Assembly (NCBI GenBank): GCA_937975765.1
Contig: CALJUR010000135.1
Span: forward strand, 41,846-105,845
Length of the DNA stretch: 64,000 bases
Source: an uncultured Myxococcales bacterium
Lineage (GTDB): Bacteria > Myxococcota_A > UBA9042 > DTJE01
Direction of reading: 5' to 3'
This document shows positions 43,064 to 49,509 of this stretch, in pieces. Each line of letters begins with the position of its first letter. Position 1 is the first letter of the stretch. Both the position numbers and the translations under genes were made by a program. The notes under the pieces were generated by a model that ran no database searches, was not told the origin of the DNA, and was given only the letters and a program-made list of their open reading frames with translations.

Positions 43064-43663
43064 CTAGCGACCGCCCTTGACGCGCGGCCTGGTGCCGTTG
43101 CCCCCGGATCCGGGCTTGAACTCGAACCGGTCGTACACCAGTTCGACCTCCTCGAAGGCCACCGAGGTCCCCTCCATCGCGTTGAACCCCGGTCCCGCAT
43201 ACCGCGTCATGAACGCGCCGAAGAGGTTGAACCGGCCGATCTCGCTGCCGGAATCGTCTCGAACCACGACCGAGACGGTCTCGCGCTTGATCTTCGAGGT
43301 CCCGCCGTCCATCAGGGCCTTCATCCAGTCGAAGAACTCGCCCTGGGCCGCGAAGAAGCCCTTCTTCAACTTCAGGGGCGTGAACTGGCCGCGGCCCACC
43401 AGGTGGACCTGCCCGTCGTTATGGCCACCCTCGTAGAACGCCTCCGGGTCGGCCTTCCACTCCAGCCCGCTGACCTCGCGGAACTGGACGCACTGGATGC
43501 CGTCGATCTCGACGAAGAACGAGAACCCGATCGCGGGATCGGCGCGGCCGGATCCGACAGCCTTGGCGGCCTGGTTGCGCGAGTTGGAAGCCGCCGTGTT
43601 GCCGGAGGGCTTCGTCGCGCCGGCATGGACGGCCTGTGCCTGCTGATTCCGGGAATCCGCCAT
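43064..43663 (-). CDS. eCIS inner tube protein 2 (gp19/Afp5 type) with N-terminal extension
   Basis: 199 residues, GGAGG before ATG 43663. The tube fold starts at about residue 45: PAIGFSFFVEIDGIQCVQFR, EVSGLEWKADPEAFYEGG, ISL-like strands and VAFEEVELVYDRFEF. The 44 residues before it are Gln/Ala/Asn-rich and absent from tube 1. In Afp-type systems a second tube paralogue forms the ring nearest the baseplate. It follows sheath 2 by 34 bp and precedes the Pro-rich gene by 34 bp. Confidence 0.88.
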   Translation of the reverse strand: MADSRNQQAQAVHAGATKPSGNTAASNSRNQAAKAVGSGRADPAIGFSFFVEIDGIQCVQFREVSGLEWKADPEAFYEGGHNDGQVHLVGRGQFTPLKLKKGFFAAQGEFFDWMKALMDGGTSKIKRETVSVVVRDDSGSEIGRFNLFGAFMTRYAGPGFNAMEGTSVAFEEVELVYDRFEFKPGSGGNGTRPRVKGGR

Positions 43664-43697
43664 CGCTCACCTCCACTGCCCCGGGCCCGTGGCCGGA

Positions 43698-45494
43698 TCA
43701 CGCTCCCTCGGTCGAGCCTTGCATTTCCTGGGCCACCCGGACCGTGAGGAACTCGGCGGGCCGGACCGGGGCGATTCCCACCTCGACGTGCAGCCGTCCC
43801 GCATCCCGTTCCTCGAACGGGTTCGTCTCGTCGTCGCACTTCACGAAGAAGCCTTCCTCGGGCGTCTCCCCGCGGAACCAGCCCTGCTTCCACAGGTCCA
43901 TCAGGAACTGCGAGATGTTGCGCTCGACGGTCTTCCACAGCGAGGGGACGTTCGTCTCGAAGACCACCCACTGCAGGCCCAGGGACAGCGTCTTGTGGAT
44001 GGCGTTCATCTGGCGCCGCACGTTGAGGTACTTGTATGCCGCGTCGCTGCTGACCGTCCGGGCTCCCCAGACCCTCAAACCCCGGATGCCCTGGGTAGCC
44101 AGGCAGTTGATCCCCTCGCTGTTCAACTGCCCGACGTCCTCGTCCAGCAGCAGCACCGACAGGTCATCCGCGTCCGCCAGCACCTCGTTGGCCGGCGCCT
44201 TATGGATGCCCATCGCCTCGTCGCAGCGCGAGATGATTCCCGCCAGGTGGCCCGCCGGCGGGACGTCCTGTCGCCGGCCCTTGTGCTCCATCCGCACCCA
44301 CGGGAAGTACAGCGCCGCGTGCCGGGAGTCGAACATCAGCCGGTACTCGCGGGTCCTCTCCACGTCCAGCGGGAACGGCGTGTCCAGCAGCGCGAAACGG
44401 TCGTTCAGCCGCTCGCATTGGGCGATCATCGCGTCGTGCACCACCTCGACGTCCTTCAGCGTCGCGAACGGCCGCCCCTCCTTGCCGGCGTTCTGCCGGA
44501 ACAGCCACAGCGCGTCCGGCACGACCAGCAGGTCCACCGCCTCCACGTTCTCCAGCGCCGCCAGTCCGGTCCGTTCGCCCGGCCCGCCCGTCATGCCGAT
44601 CAGGTCGTCCGGCGTCACGTTCAGCAGGCCGTCCTGGCCGCCTTCCAGCACCTCGTCCCGGACGTCCGCCGGCAGGTCCAGGCCCGAGGGCAGCCGCCCC
44701 GCCGCATCCGCCGGGTCCAGGCAGACCACCCTCACCAGCCGGGACCGGTCCGCGATCGTCCTCTCGATGAAATTGGCGGAGGCGGGGTGCAGCGACAGGT
44801 CGGTGAACGATTCGCGCCCGAACGGCGCGACGACCGCCATCTCGAACTCGACGGTCTCGACGTACGACGGCGCGGACGAGGGCAGATCCTCGTCCAGGGG
44901 CTGGTCGACCCGCCAGGACACGGTCTTCCCCTCGACGCCCGCCACCACCCGGAACGTCTCGTACCCGTCCCGGTACAGCCGGACCAGGGTGCCCGGACGG
45001 AGGCCGTGCGTGGACCGCAGCACCGCCGACACGTCGCCCTTCGCCGCGTCCAGCGTCAGGAAGGTCTGGGCCCGCGGCGCCCGCCGCCGGAACGAGACCG
45101 CGACCTCGTTGCCCCAGCCGCCCTCGCTGAGCGCCTCCACCCGCAGGCACGGCCCGCCGCGCCCGTCCGGGAAGGTCCGCGAAGCGCACGTGGCCGGTTC
45201 GCCGAAGGGCCGGCCGGTCCGGTGCGCGACCCTCACGACCCAGCACTCCTTGCCGCCGTTCTTGAAGAACGCCTCGACCGAGGGCTGCAGGAACCCGTCC
45301 TCTGGCAACTCCCCGAAGACGCTTGCAAACTGGCCTGGCGAGGTGATCTTCACCGGCTTCAGGGTCGGGCCGCGCCGCGCCAGGCCGACGAAGCCCGGGA
45401 CGCCGCTGCGCATGAGGCCCAGCGCTTCCGTGCGCCGCTCGGTGACTGCCGTGTACACGCCGGGGGGACGAATGTCGGTTCCGACGGTCCTCAC
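43698..45494 (-). CDS. eCIS tail sheath protein 2 (large, 598 residues)
   Basis: A GTG start at 45494 behind GGAGG. The N-terminus IRPPGVYTAVTERRTEALGL and FVGLARRGP, and the C-terminal sheath domain (GINCLATQGIRGLRVWGART, SSDAAYKYLNVRRQMNAIH, FFVKCDDETNPFEERDAGR, PAEFLTVRVAQE), match sheath 1. About 210 extra residues in between (about 115-320) form additional surface domains, including ALSEGGWGNEVAVSFRRRAP. Paralogous sheaths with such insertions are typical of eCIS (Afp2-4). The long form may sit at the baseplate-proximal end or decorate the particle. Upstream neighbour: the DUF6760-like gene, 91 bp away. Confidence 0.92.
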   Translation of the reverse strand: MRTVGTDIRPPGVYTAVTERRTEALGLMRSGVPGFVGLARRGPTLKPVKITSPGQFASVFGELPEDGFLQPSVEAFFKNGGKECWVVRVAHRTGRPFGEPATCASRTFPDGRGGPCLRVEALSEGGWGNEVAVSFRRRAPRAQTFLTLDAAKGDVSAVLRSTHGLRPGTLVRLYRDGYETFRVVAGVEGKTVSWRVDQPLDEDLPSSAPSYVETVEFEMAVVAPFGRESFTDLSLHPASANFIERTIADRSRLVRVVCLDPADAAGRLPSGLDLPADVRDEVLEGGQDGLLNVTPDDLIGMTGGPGERTGLAALENVEAVDLLVVPDALWLFRQNAGKEGRPFATLKDVEVVHDAMIAQCERLNDRFALLDTPFPLDVERTREYRLMFDSRHAALYFPWVRMEHKGRRQDVPPAGHLAGIISRCDEAMGIHKAPANEVLADADDLSVLLLDEDVGQLNSEGINCLATQGIRGLRVWGARTVSSDAAYKYLNVRRQMNAIHKTLSLGLQWVVFETNVPSLWKTVERNISQFLMDLWKQGWFRGETPEEGFFVKCDDETNPFEERDAGRLHVEVGIAPVRPAEFLTVRVAQEMQGSTEGA

Positions 45495-45585
45495 CGTTTG
45501 CCTCCGTCCAAGAGTTCCTGGCCGGGGCCGGCGGTCCGGGGAGCGGGCGTCGCCGGGCCCGGGGGAGTCCGTCGATGACAGGCTC

Positions 45586-45750
45586 CTAGCCCTGCCGGGT
45601 CCGGTTGATCTCCTTGTTGATCTCGGAGATCTCCTTGACCCAGATCTGGCGCTCCCGGTGCTCCATGTCGAGGACTTCGTCCGGGGACCAGTGGAAATGG
45701 TACGCGATGTAAGCTACCTCCTGGTACAGCTTGTCCAGGGGGTAGCTCAC
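45586..45750 (-). CDS. DUF6760-like small eCIS-associated protein
   Basis: 54 residues. The GTG start at 45750 overlaps the preceding stop as GTGA, which fixes the start. The sequence VSYPLDKLYQEVAYIAYHFHW then SPDEVLDMEHRERQIWVKEI fits DUF6760, a family seen next to tail-assembly genes in eCIS loci (family name from memory). It is probably a small assembly factor acting with the upstream protein. Function untested. Confidence 0.8.
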   Translation of the reverse strand: MSYPLDKLYQEVAYIAYHFHWSPDEVLDMEHRERQIWVKEISEINKEINRTRQG

Positions 45751-46124
45751 AATTCCCCCACGTTCAGTTCCCCTCCCAGGTCGACCTCGAACCCGTGCTT
45801 GCATTCCGGGCAGGTGACCTTGACGTGGCTGGTCCCGTCCTCGTTGATGCGCCGGTAGAAGTCCTGCAGGTACGCCAGGTCCGAAGCGTACAACTCCTCG
45901 ATGATCGACGGGTTGATGGACTTGACGTCGCCCAGCCGCGAGATGACGCGCGACAGCAGGATCACGACCAGGTAGGCGCGATTCTGCTGGACGCGGTAGT
46001 CCTGCAGCGGGAGGATCTCGTCCTTGGCCGTCGCGAGGCGCATGACGCCCTTCTTGTGGACCTTGCCATCCTTGTCCACGTACCCGCGTGGCAGCGTGAA
46101 CTCGAACTCGGTTCGAAAGGCCAT
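45747..46124 (-). CDS. Phage-tail-assembly-like protein of the eCIS operon
   Basis: 125 residues, GGAG before ATG 46124. It starts FRTEFEFTLPRGYVDKDGKV and contains ILPLQDYRVQQNRAYLVVIL and IEELYASDLAYLQDFYRRIN. It ends with a half zinc-ribbon-like VTCPECKHGFEVDLGG. The pattern resembles proteins annotated as phage tail assembly proteins that occur beside DUF6760 genes. It overlaps the next gene by 4 bp. It is likely a chaperone or adaptor for tube/baseplate assembly. Confidence 0.75.
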   Translation of the reverse strand: MAFRTEFEFTLPRGYVDKDGKVHKKGVMRLATAKDEILPLQDYRVQQNRAYLVVILLSRVISRLGDVKSINPSIIEELYASDLAYLQDFYRRINEDGTSHVKVTCPECKHGFEVDLGGELNVGEL

Positions 46125-46152
46125 GTGTGCTCCTGGTCCGTGTCAGGGGAGA

Positions 46153-46189
46153 CGCGGCCCCGGGGGAATGCGCACCCCCCGGGGCCGCG
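46153..46189 (-). terminator. 14-bp perfect hairpin directly after tube 1
   Basis: Arms CGCGGCCCCGGGGG and CCCCCGGGGCCGCG enclose a 9-nt loop, starting 15 bp beyond the tube 1 stop, inside the operon. No T-tract follows. It is well placed to attenuate read-through or protect the 3' end of a sheath-tube mRNA, giving more sheath and tube than downstream hub proteins. Confidence 0.65.
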
Positions 46190-46204
46190 CAGGGAAACCG
46201 CGAA

Positions 46205-46636
46205 TCACGCCTTCTCGATCTTCTCGACCGCCAGTTCGATCTCCTCGACGTTGACGTCGGCGCCCTTGCCGTCCAGCGCGAAGCCCTTCCACTTGCACGG
46301 CCAGGCTTCGAAGAAGTTGTAGCGCATGACTTCGGTGCCGTCGTCGGCGCACAGGATGACCGAGCCCGACTTGCGCTCGACCTTGCCCTCGATGACCTTC
46401 TTGCGCCAACTCCACAGTTCGTCCGAGTTCACGTAGCCGCGCTTCAGCGTGATGTTGCTGTACTTCGTGCGGCCCGGACGCTTGCGCAGGAGGAGATCGT
46501 CGCCGTCCTGGTACTCGACGATCTCGGTCTCGGAGTCGAGGCCTTCGACGTTGCGGAACGCGGCCTGCGTCACGCCCTCGATCTCCACCTTGAAGTTGAA
46601 ATTCCCGATGTGATCGAATTTTCTCCGGTTCGGCAT
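46205..46636 (-). CDS. eCIS inner tube protein 1 (gp19/Afp1 type)
   Basis: 143 residues, GGAGG before ATG 46636. Tube fold: IGNFNFKVEIEGVTQAAFRN, VEGLDSETEIVEYQDGDD, NITLKRGYVNSDELWSWRKK, and the closing strand VNVEEIELAVEKIEKA. It forms the stacked hexameric rings of the needle inside the sheath. It lies 188 bp downstream of sheath 1 and is flanked on both sides by strong hairpins, suggesting special control of its mRNA level. Confidence 0.92.
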   Translation of the reverse strand: MPNRRKFDHIGNFNFKVEIEGVTQAAFRNVEGLDSETEIVEYQDGDDLLLRKRPGRTKYSNITLKRGYVNSDELWSWRKKVIEGKVERKSGSVILCADDGTEVMRYNFFEAWPCKWKGFALDGKGADVNVEEIELAVEKIEKA

Positions 46637-46712
46637 GCTGGACCTCCATTCCTAAAGGAAAACCACCACCGCCCCGGACGTTGCCGGGACGAAACCAACA
46701 AGGAACGGACGT

Positions 46713-46736
46713 GGGGACACCCCGAGGGGCGTCCCC
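46713..46736 (-). other. Intercistronic hairpin between sheath 1 and tube 1
   Basis: On the transcribed strand GGGGACGCCC and GGGTGTCCCC pair over 10 bp, with one G-U wobble in RNA, around a CTCG tetraloop. It lies in the 188-bp gap between two structural genes. It may be an mRNA-stability element or attenuator. The rest of this gap shows no reading frame. Confidence 0.55.
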
Positions 46737-46824
46737 GATCCGCCGGCCCTGAAGGGCCCTGTCCTGCCGGGGCGGCGGCCCGCGGGCGGCGCGGCGACCG
46801 CCCCGGTCCGGGAACGCGACCCGG

Positions 46825-47991
46825 CTACTCGGACACCTCGCCGCCGGCGGGCATCTGGCCGATCCGGAAGATCACGAATTCGGCCGGCTTCACGGGGCAC
46901 ATGCCGATCTCGACGATCATCTGGCCCGCGTCGATGACCTCCGGCGGGTTCGTCTCGTCGTCGCACTTCACGTAGAACGCCTCTTCCGGCGTCTTGCCGA
47001 AGAGGGCGCCCTGGCGCCACAGGCGCATCAGGAACGCGCTGAGGTCGCGGGTGACCCGCTTCCACAGGCGCGGATCGTTCGGCTCGAACACGACCCACTG
47101 GGTGCCGATCTCGATGGACTGCTCGACCATGTTGAACAGGCGCCGGACGTTGATGTAGCGCCACGACGCGTCGCTGCTGATGGTGCGGGCGCCCCACACG
47201 CGGATGCCGCGGTTCGGGAAGGCGCGGATGCAGTTGATCCCCTTCGGGTTCAGGGAGTCCTGCTCGCCCTTGGTGATGCTGTAGCGCAGGCCCAGCGCGC
47301 CGCGCACGACCTCGTTGGCCGGGGCCTTGTGGACGCCTTTCTCGCCGTCGCTGCGGGCGTAGATGCCGGCCATGTAGCCCGACGGGGGCTGGAAGATGTT
47401 GCCCTTGACCGGGTCGTACACCTCGAGCCAGGGGAAGTAGTAGGCGCCGTACTTCGTGTCGCGGGGCTTCGGGATCTTGTCCACGCCGCCCTTCTCGATG
47501 ACCTCGGGGGCGTCCAGGATCGCGAAGCGGTAGCGCATGTTCTCGCAGTGCGACAGCACGGCGTCCTGGATGACCGGGTCCGTCTGGCCGGGGGCGGCGA
47601 CGATGTTGATGTCCTCGACGTCCTCCAGCGCCTTCAGGCCCGTGCGGGTGCCGGGGCCGTTGTCCGAGCCGATGTACAGGGCGGCCTTGCTGCTGACCTT
47701 CTCGCCCCGCTCCTCGGCCTGCTCGACAGTGCCGACGTTGACGATGTACGCGCGACCGCCGCCGTTGTTGAAGAAGCCGTAGACCGCGTGGGCCAGGAAG
47801 TCGCTGTTCTGGAAATCGCCGAACTGCTTGGTGAACTGGCTCCAGTTGGTGACCAGCATGGGCTGATTCACCGGGCCGACCTTGCACTCGCCGATGAAGG
47901 CGGCCGTGCTGGTGCCGACCATCTCCAGGGGCTTGGTACCGCGATCGACTTCCTCGACGTACACACCGGGCGACAGATAGGACGTGGCCAT
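46825..47991 (-). CDS. eCIS tail sheath protein 1 (388 residues)
   Basis: AAGGAGG precedes ATG 47991. The N-terminus SYLSPGVYVEEVDRGTKPLE, ALEDVEDINIVAAPGQTDP, and the C-terminal contraction domain INCIRAFPNRGIRVWGARTI, FYVKCDDETNPPEVIDAGQM identify a contractile sheath of the Afp2/3 class, lacking the insertion of sheath 2. It should form the main contractile tube. Downstream of the DUF4255 gene by 71 bp. Confidence 0.94.
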   Translation of the reverse strand: MATSYLSPGVYVEEVDRGTKPLEMVGTSTAAFIGECKVGPVNQPMLVTNWSQFTKQFGDFQNSDFLAHAVYGFFNNGGGRAYIVNVGTVEQAEERGEKVSSKAALYIGSDNGPGTRTGLKALEDVEDINIVAAPGQTDPVIQDAVLSHCENMRYRFAILDAPEVIEKGGVDKIPKPRDTKYGAYYFPWLEVYDPVKGNIFQPPSGYMAGIYARSDGEKGVHKAPANEVVRGALGLRYSITKGEQDSLNPKGINCIRAFPNRGIRVWGARTISSDASWRYINVRRLFNMVEQSIEIGTQWVVFEPNDPRLWKRVTRDLSAFLMRLWRQGALFGKTPEEAFYVKCDDETNPPEVIDAGQMIVEIGMCPVKPAEFVIFRIGQMPAGGEVSE

Positions 47992-48062
47992 GCGAGCCTC
48001 CTTATGAGTTCCCTGCCAACCACCGACAGGTCGCCTGGCCGGTCATCCTGGTGCGTCCTCCG

Positions 48063-48653
48063 TCACGGCTGGCGCACTGCAAGATCCCTGCCAGTAACCC
48101 TCGCCAATTCCGAAGACCGCCGCTCCGACTCCACGCGGAACTTCACGTAGTAGAAGAGCGACGGCCGGACCTCCTCGTTCAGGGCCCTCCAGAACGACAC
48201 GGATTCGTTGAAGTCGGCCTGGAGGTTCGGGTAGATGTTCAACTGGTCGTCCGGGAAGAAGGAATCCCCCTTCAGCATGTCGCCGATCAGCAGGGGATTC
48301 TCCAGCAGCGTCTTGACGATCAGGCCCAGCAGCAGGTTCTCCTCGTTGGGCGTGTTGCCGAACACCGAGAAGATGAAATGGGCCTGCAGGTAGGCCGGCG
48401 AGTCCTGGTAGTACTCGACCAGCCGGCCGTCCTTGGAGTACGTCGTCACCAGCGAGTCGGTGCGTTCCTTGTAGCCGGCCGAGAACGACAGGTGGTACAG
48501 GAACAGGTTGACGGTCGGCAGCGACTTGATGTTGTCCTTCTTCGGGCGGTCGTTGGACACGGTGACAGTGGTGAACCCCGCGTTCTTGAAGGATTCCTTC
48601 AGGAGTTCCTTCAGGGTTTCCCCGATGTCGCGAACGACCTCGAACTGGCTCAT
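48063..48653 (-). CDS. eCIS tail terminator/cap protein, DUF4255 (Afp16/Pvc16 type)
   Basis: 196 residues: IGETLKELLKESFKNAGF, PTVNLFLYHLSFSAGYKERT, YLQAHFIFSVFGNTPNEENL, LLGLIVKTLLENPLL. DUF4255 proteins cap the distal end of the sheath and tube and are a hallmark of eCIS, not of phages or T6SS. It is the first gene of the operon, 30 bp behind a promoter. The ribosome-binding site is weak, so expression may be kept low, as suits a cap protein. Confidence 0.92.
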   Translation of the reverse strand: MSQFEVVRDIGETLKELLKESFKNAGFTTVTVSNDRPKKDNIKSLPTVNLFLYHLSFSAGYKERTDSLVTTYSKDGRLVEYYQDSPAYLQAHFIFSVFGNTPNEENLLLGLIVKTLLENPLLIGDMLKGDSFFPDDQLNIYPNLQADFNESVSFWRALNEEVRPSLFYYVKFRVESERRSSELARVTGRDLAVRQP

Positions 48654-48682
48654 GCTGCGCGCCGATTCCGGGACGAGGTTCC

Positions 48683-48711
48683 TGGATAGCAGCGACCTTG
48701 CGGGTTGTCAA
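48683..48711 (-). promoter_or_regulatory. Promoter of the eCIS operon
   Basis: A perfect -35 TTGACA, a 17-bp spacer and an extended -10 TGCTATCCA on the minus strand. The first ATG is 29 bp beyond the -10. Confidence 0.6.
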
Positions 48712-48742
48712 TTCCCTCACCCCCCGGAAGTGGGGGAATTGA
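48708..48742. promoter_or_regulatory. Inverted repeat overlapping the eCIS -35 (candidate operator)
   Basis: Perfect 9-bp arms, TCAATTCCC (48708-48716) and GGGAATTGA (48734-48742), with 17 bp between. The inner arm overlaps the -35 hexamer, so a dimeric repressor or activator could act here. A/T-containing arms are unusual in this sequence. Confidence 0.5.
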
Positions 48743-48764
48743 TTCGGGGATTGGGGTGCGTTGT

Positions 48765-48817
48765 CCCCCCGCATGGACGGGGGGTGCTGCGGTTGTCGGG
48801 TGGGGTCCGTAGACCCC
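48765..48817 (-). terminator. Hairpins isolating the eCIS operon from the upstream lipoprotein gene
   Basis: Two stems lie after the lipoprotein stop: GGGGTC-N4-GACCCC at 48802-48817 and CCCCCC-N8-GGGGGG at 48765-48784. Neither has a T-tract. Together they may stop transcripts from 49334 entering the eCIS operon. Confidence 0.4.
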
Positions 48818-48884
48818 AGGGGAACGGGTGTCCCCAGGGAGCGCGGGCCGGGATTCCGTTGCGGGAACGAGGGGCTGTCGCGGG

Positions 48885-49334
48885 TTACTCAGGGCGGGGG
48901 ACGCCCGCCGAGGACGGGCCGCCGAGACCCAGTTCCAGGGTGTAGACGGACTCTCCCTGGGTGGCGGCGATCTCGATGAAATAGGTGCCTTCGGCCAGTC
49001 GGACCTCGGGCAGCCGGTCGGAGGGTGCACCGGCGGCATGCGAGACCTCGGCCAGCGGCGAGCCGAACATGTCCCGCAGGGCGATCTTGGCCTTCACGTC
49101 GGGGTTGTCCCAGTAGACGGCGACGATGGCTGGCGTGGGGGCGTCCACCGAGAAGCGCTTCCAGTCGGACTCGTCCTCCGAGGCGGAGACCTTGTCGTCG
49201 GAGGTCAGCCCGATGGTCAACTGCTGCGCGCCCGAGCGGTTCTCGTCGCCGGTGCGCTGGGCGCCTCCGCAGGCCGTCGCGAGCGGCAGCGCCAGGACGC
49301 CCGCCGACAGCAGGGCGACGCGGATCCCGGTCAT
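48885..49334 (-). CDS. Small lipoprotein with a PPC-like beta domain
   Basis: 149 residues from ATG 49334 (GAGG upstream). The signal peptide ends LATAC (about Cys21). After a polar linker, a single beta-sandwich domain runs QQLTIGLTSDDKVSASEDES, DWKRFSVDAPTPAIVAVYWD, LAEGTYFIEIAATQGESVYT, LELGL, resembling pre-peptidase C-terminal (PPC) domains. It should be an envelope lipoprotein of unknown function. It lies just upstream of the eCIS operon in the same direction but is separated by hairpins and a promoter. Confidence 0.75.
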   Translation of the reverse strand: MTGIRVALLSAGVLALPLATACGGAQRTGDENRSGAQQLTIGLTSDDKVSASEDESDWKRFSVDAPTPAIVAVYWDNPDVKAKIALRDMFGSPLAEVSHAAGAPSDRLPEVRLAEGTYFIEIAATQGESVYTLELGLGGPSSAGVPRPE

Positions 49335-49486
49335 GGGGCACCTCGGTTGCCGGACGGGTCGAGGATTCAGCGGCCGGGCCGGAAAGTCAACCGCGGAAAA
49401 GAGGGACAGCCTCCAATTATTGTTCAAGCATTCCCGATGAATACACGGTCATGACAGCCGGAATGGCGGAGAAAACGGGTCGCGGG

Positions 49487-49509
49487 AAAAGAGAGGCTGG
49501 CCCTCTTTT
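49487..49509 (-). terminator. Rho-independent terminator of uvrA
   Basis: AAAAGAG and CTCTTTT pair around a Gly/Cys-coding-like GGCTGGCCC core directly after the uvrA stop. A/T ends on both sides make it potentially bidirectional. It is the only classical terminator I noticed. Confidence 0.65.

Noticed and set aside
37541..48653. Prophage, R-type pyocin or type VI secretion cluster
   Set aside because: No terminase, capsid, integrase, lysis, TssB/C pair or ClpV gene. DUF4255, paralogous sheaths and tubes and the LysM hub protein are the eCIS combination.
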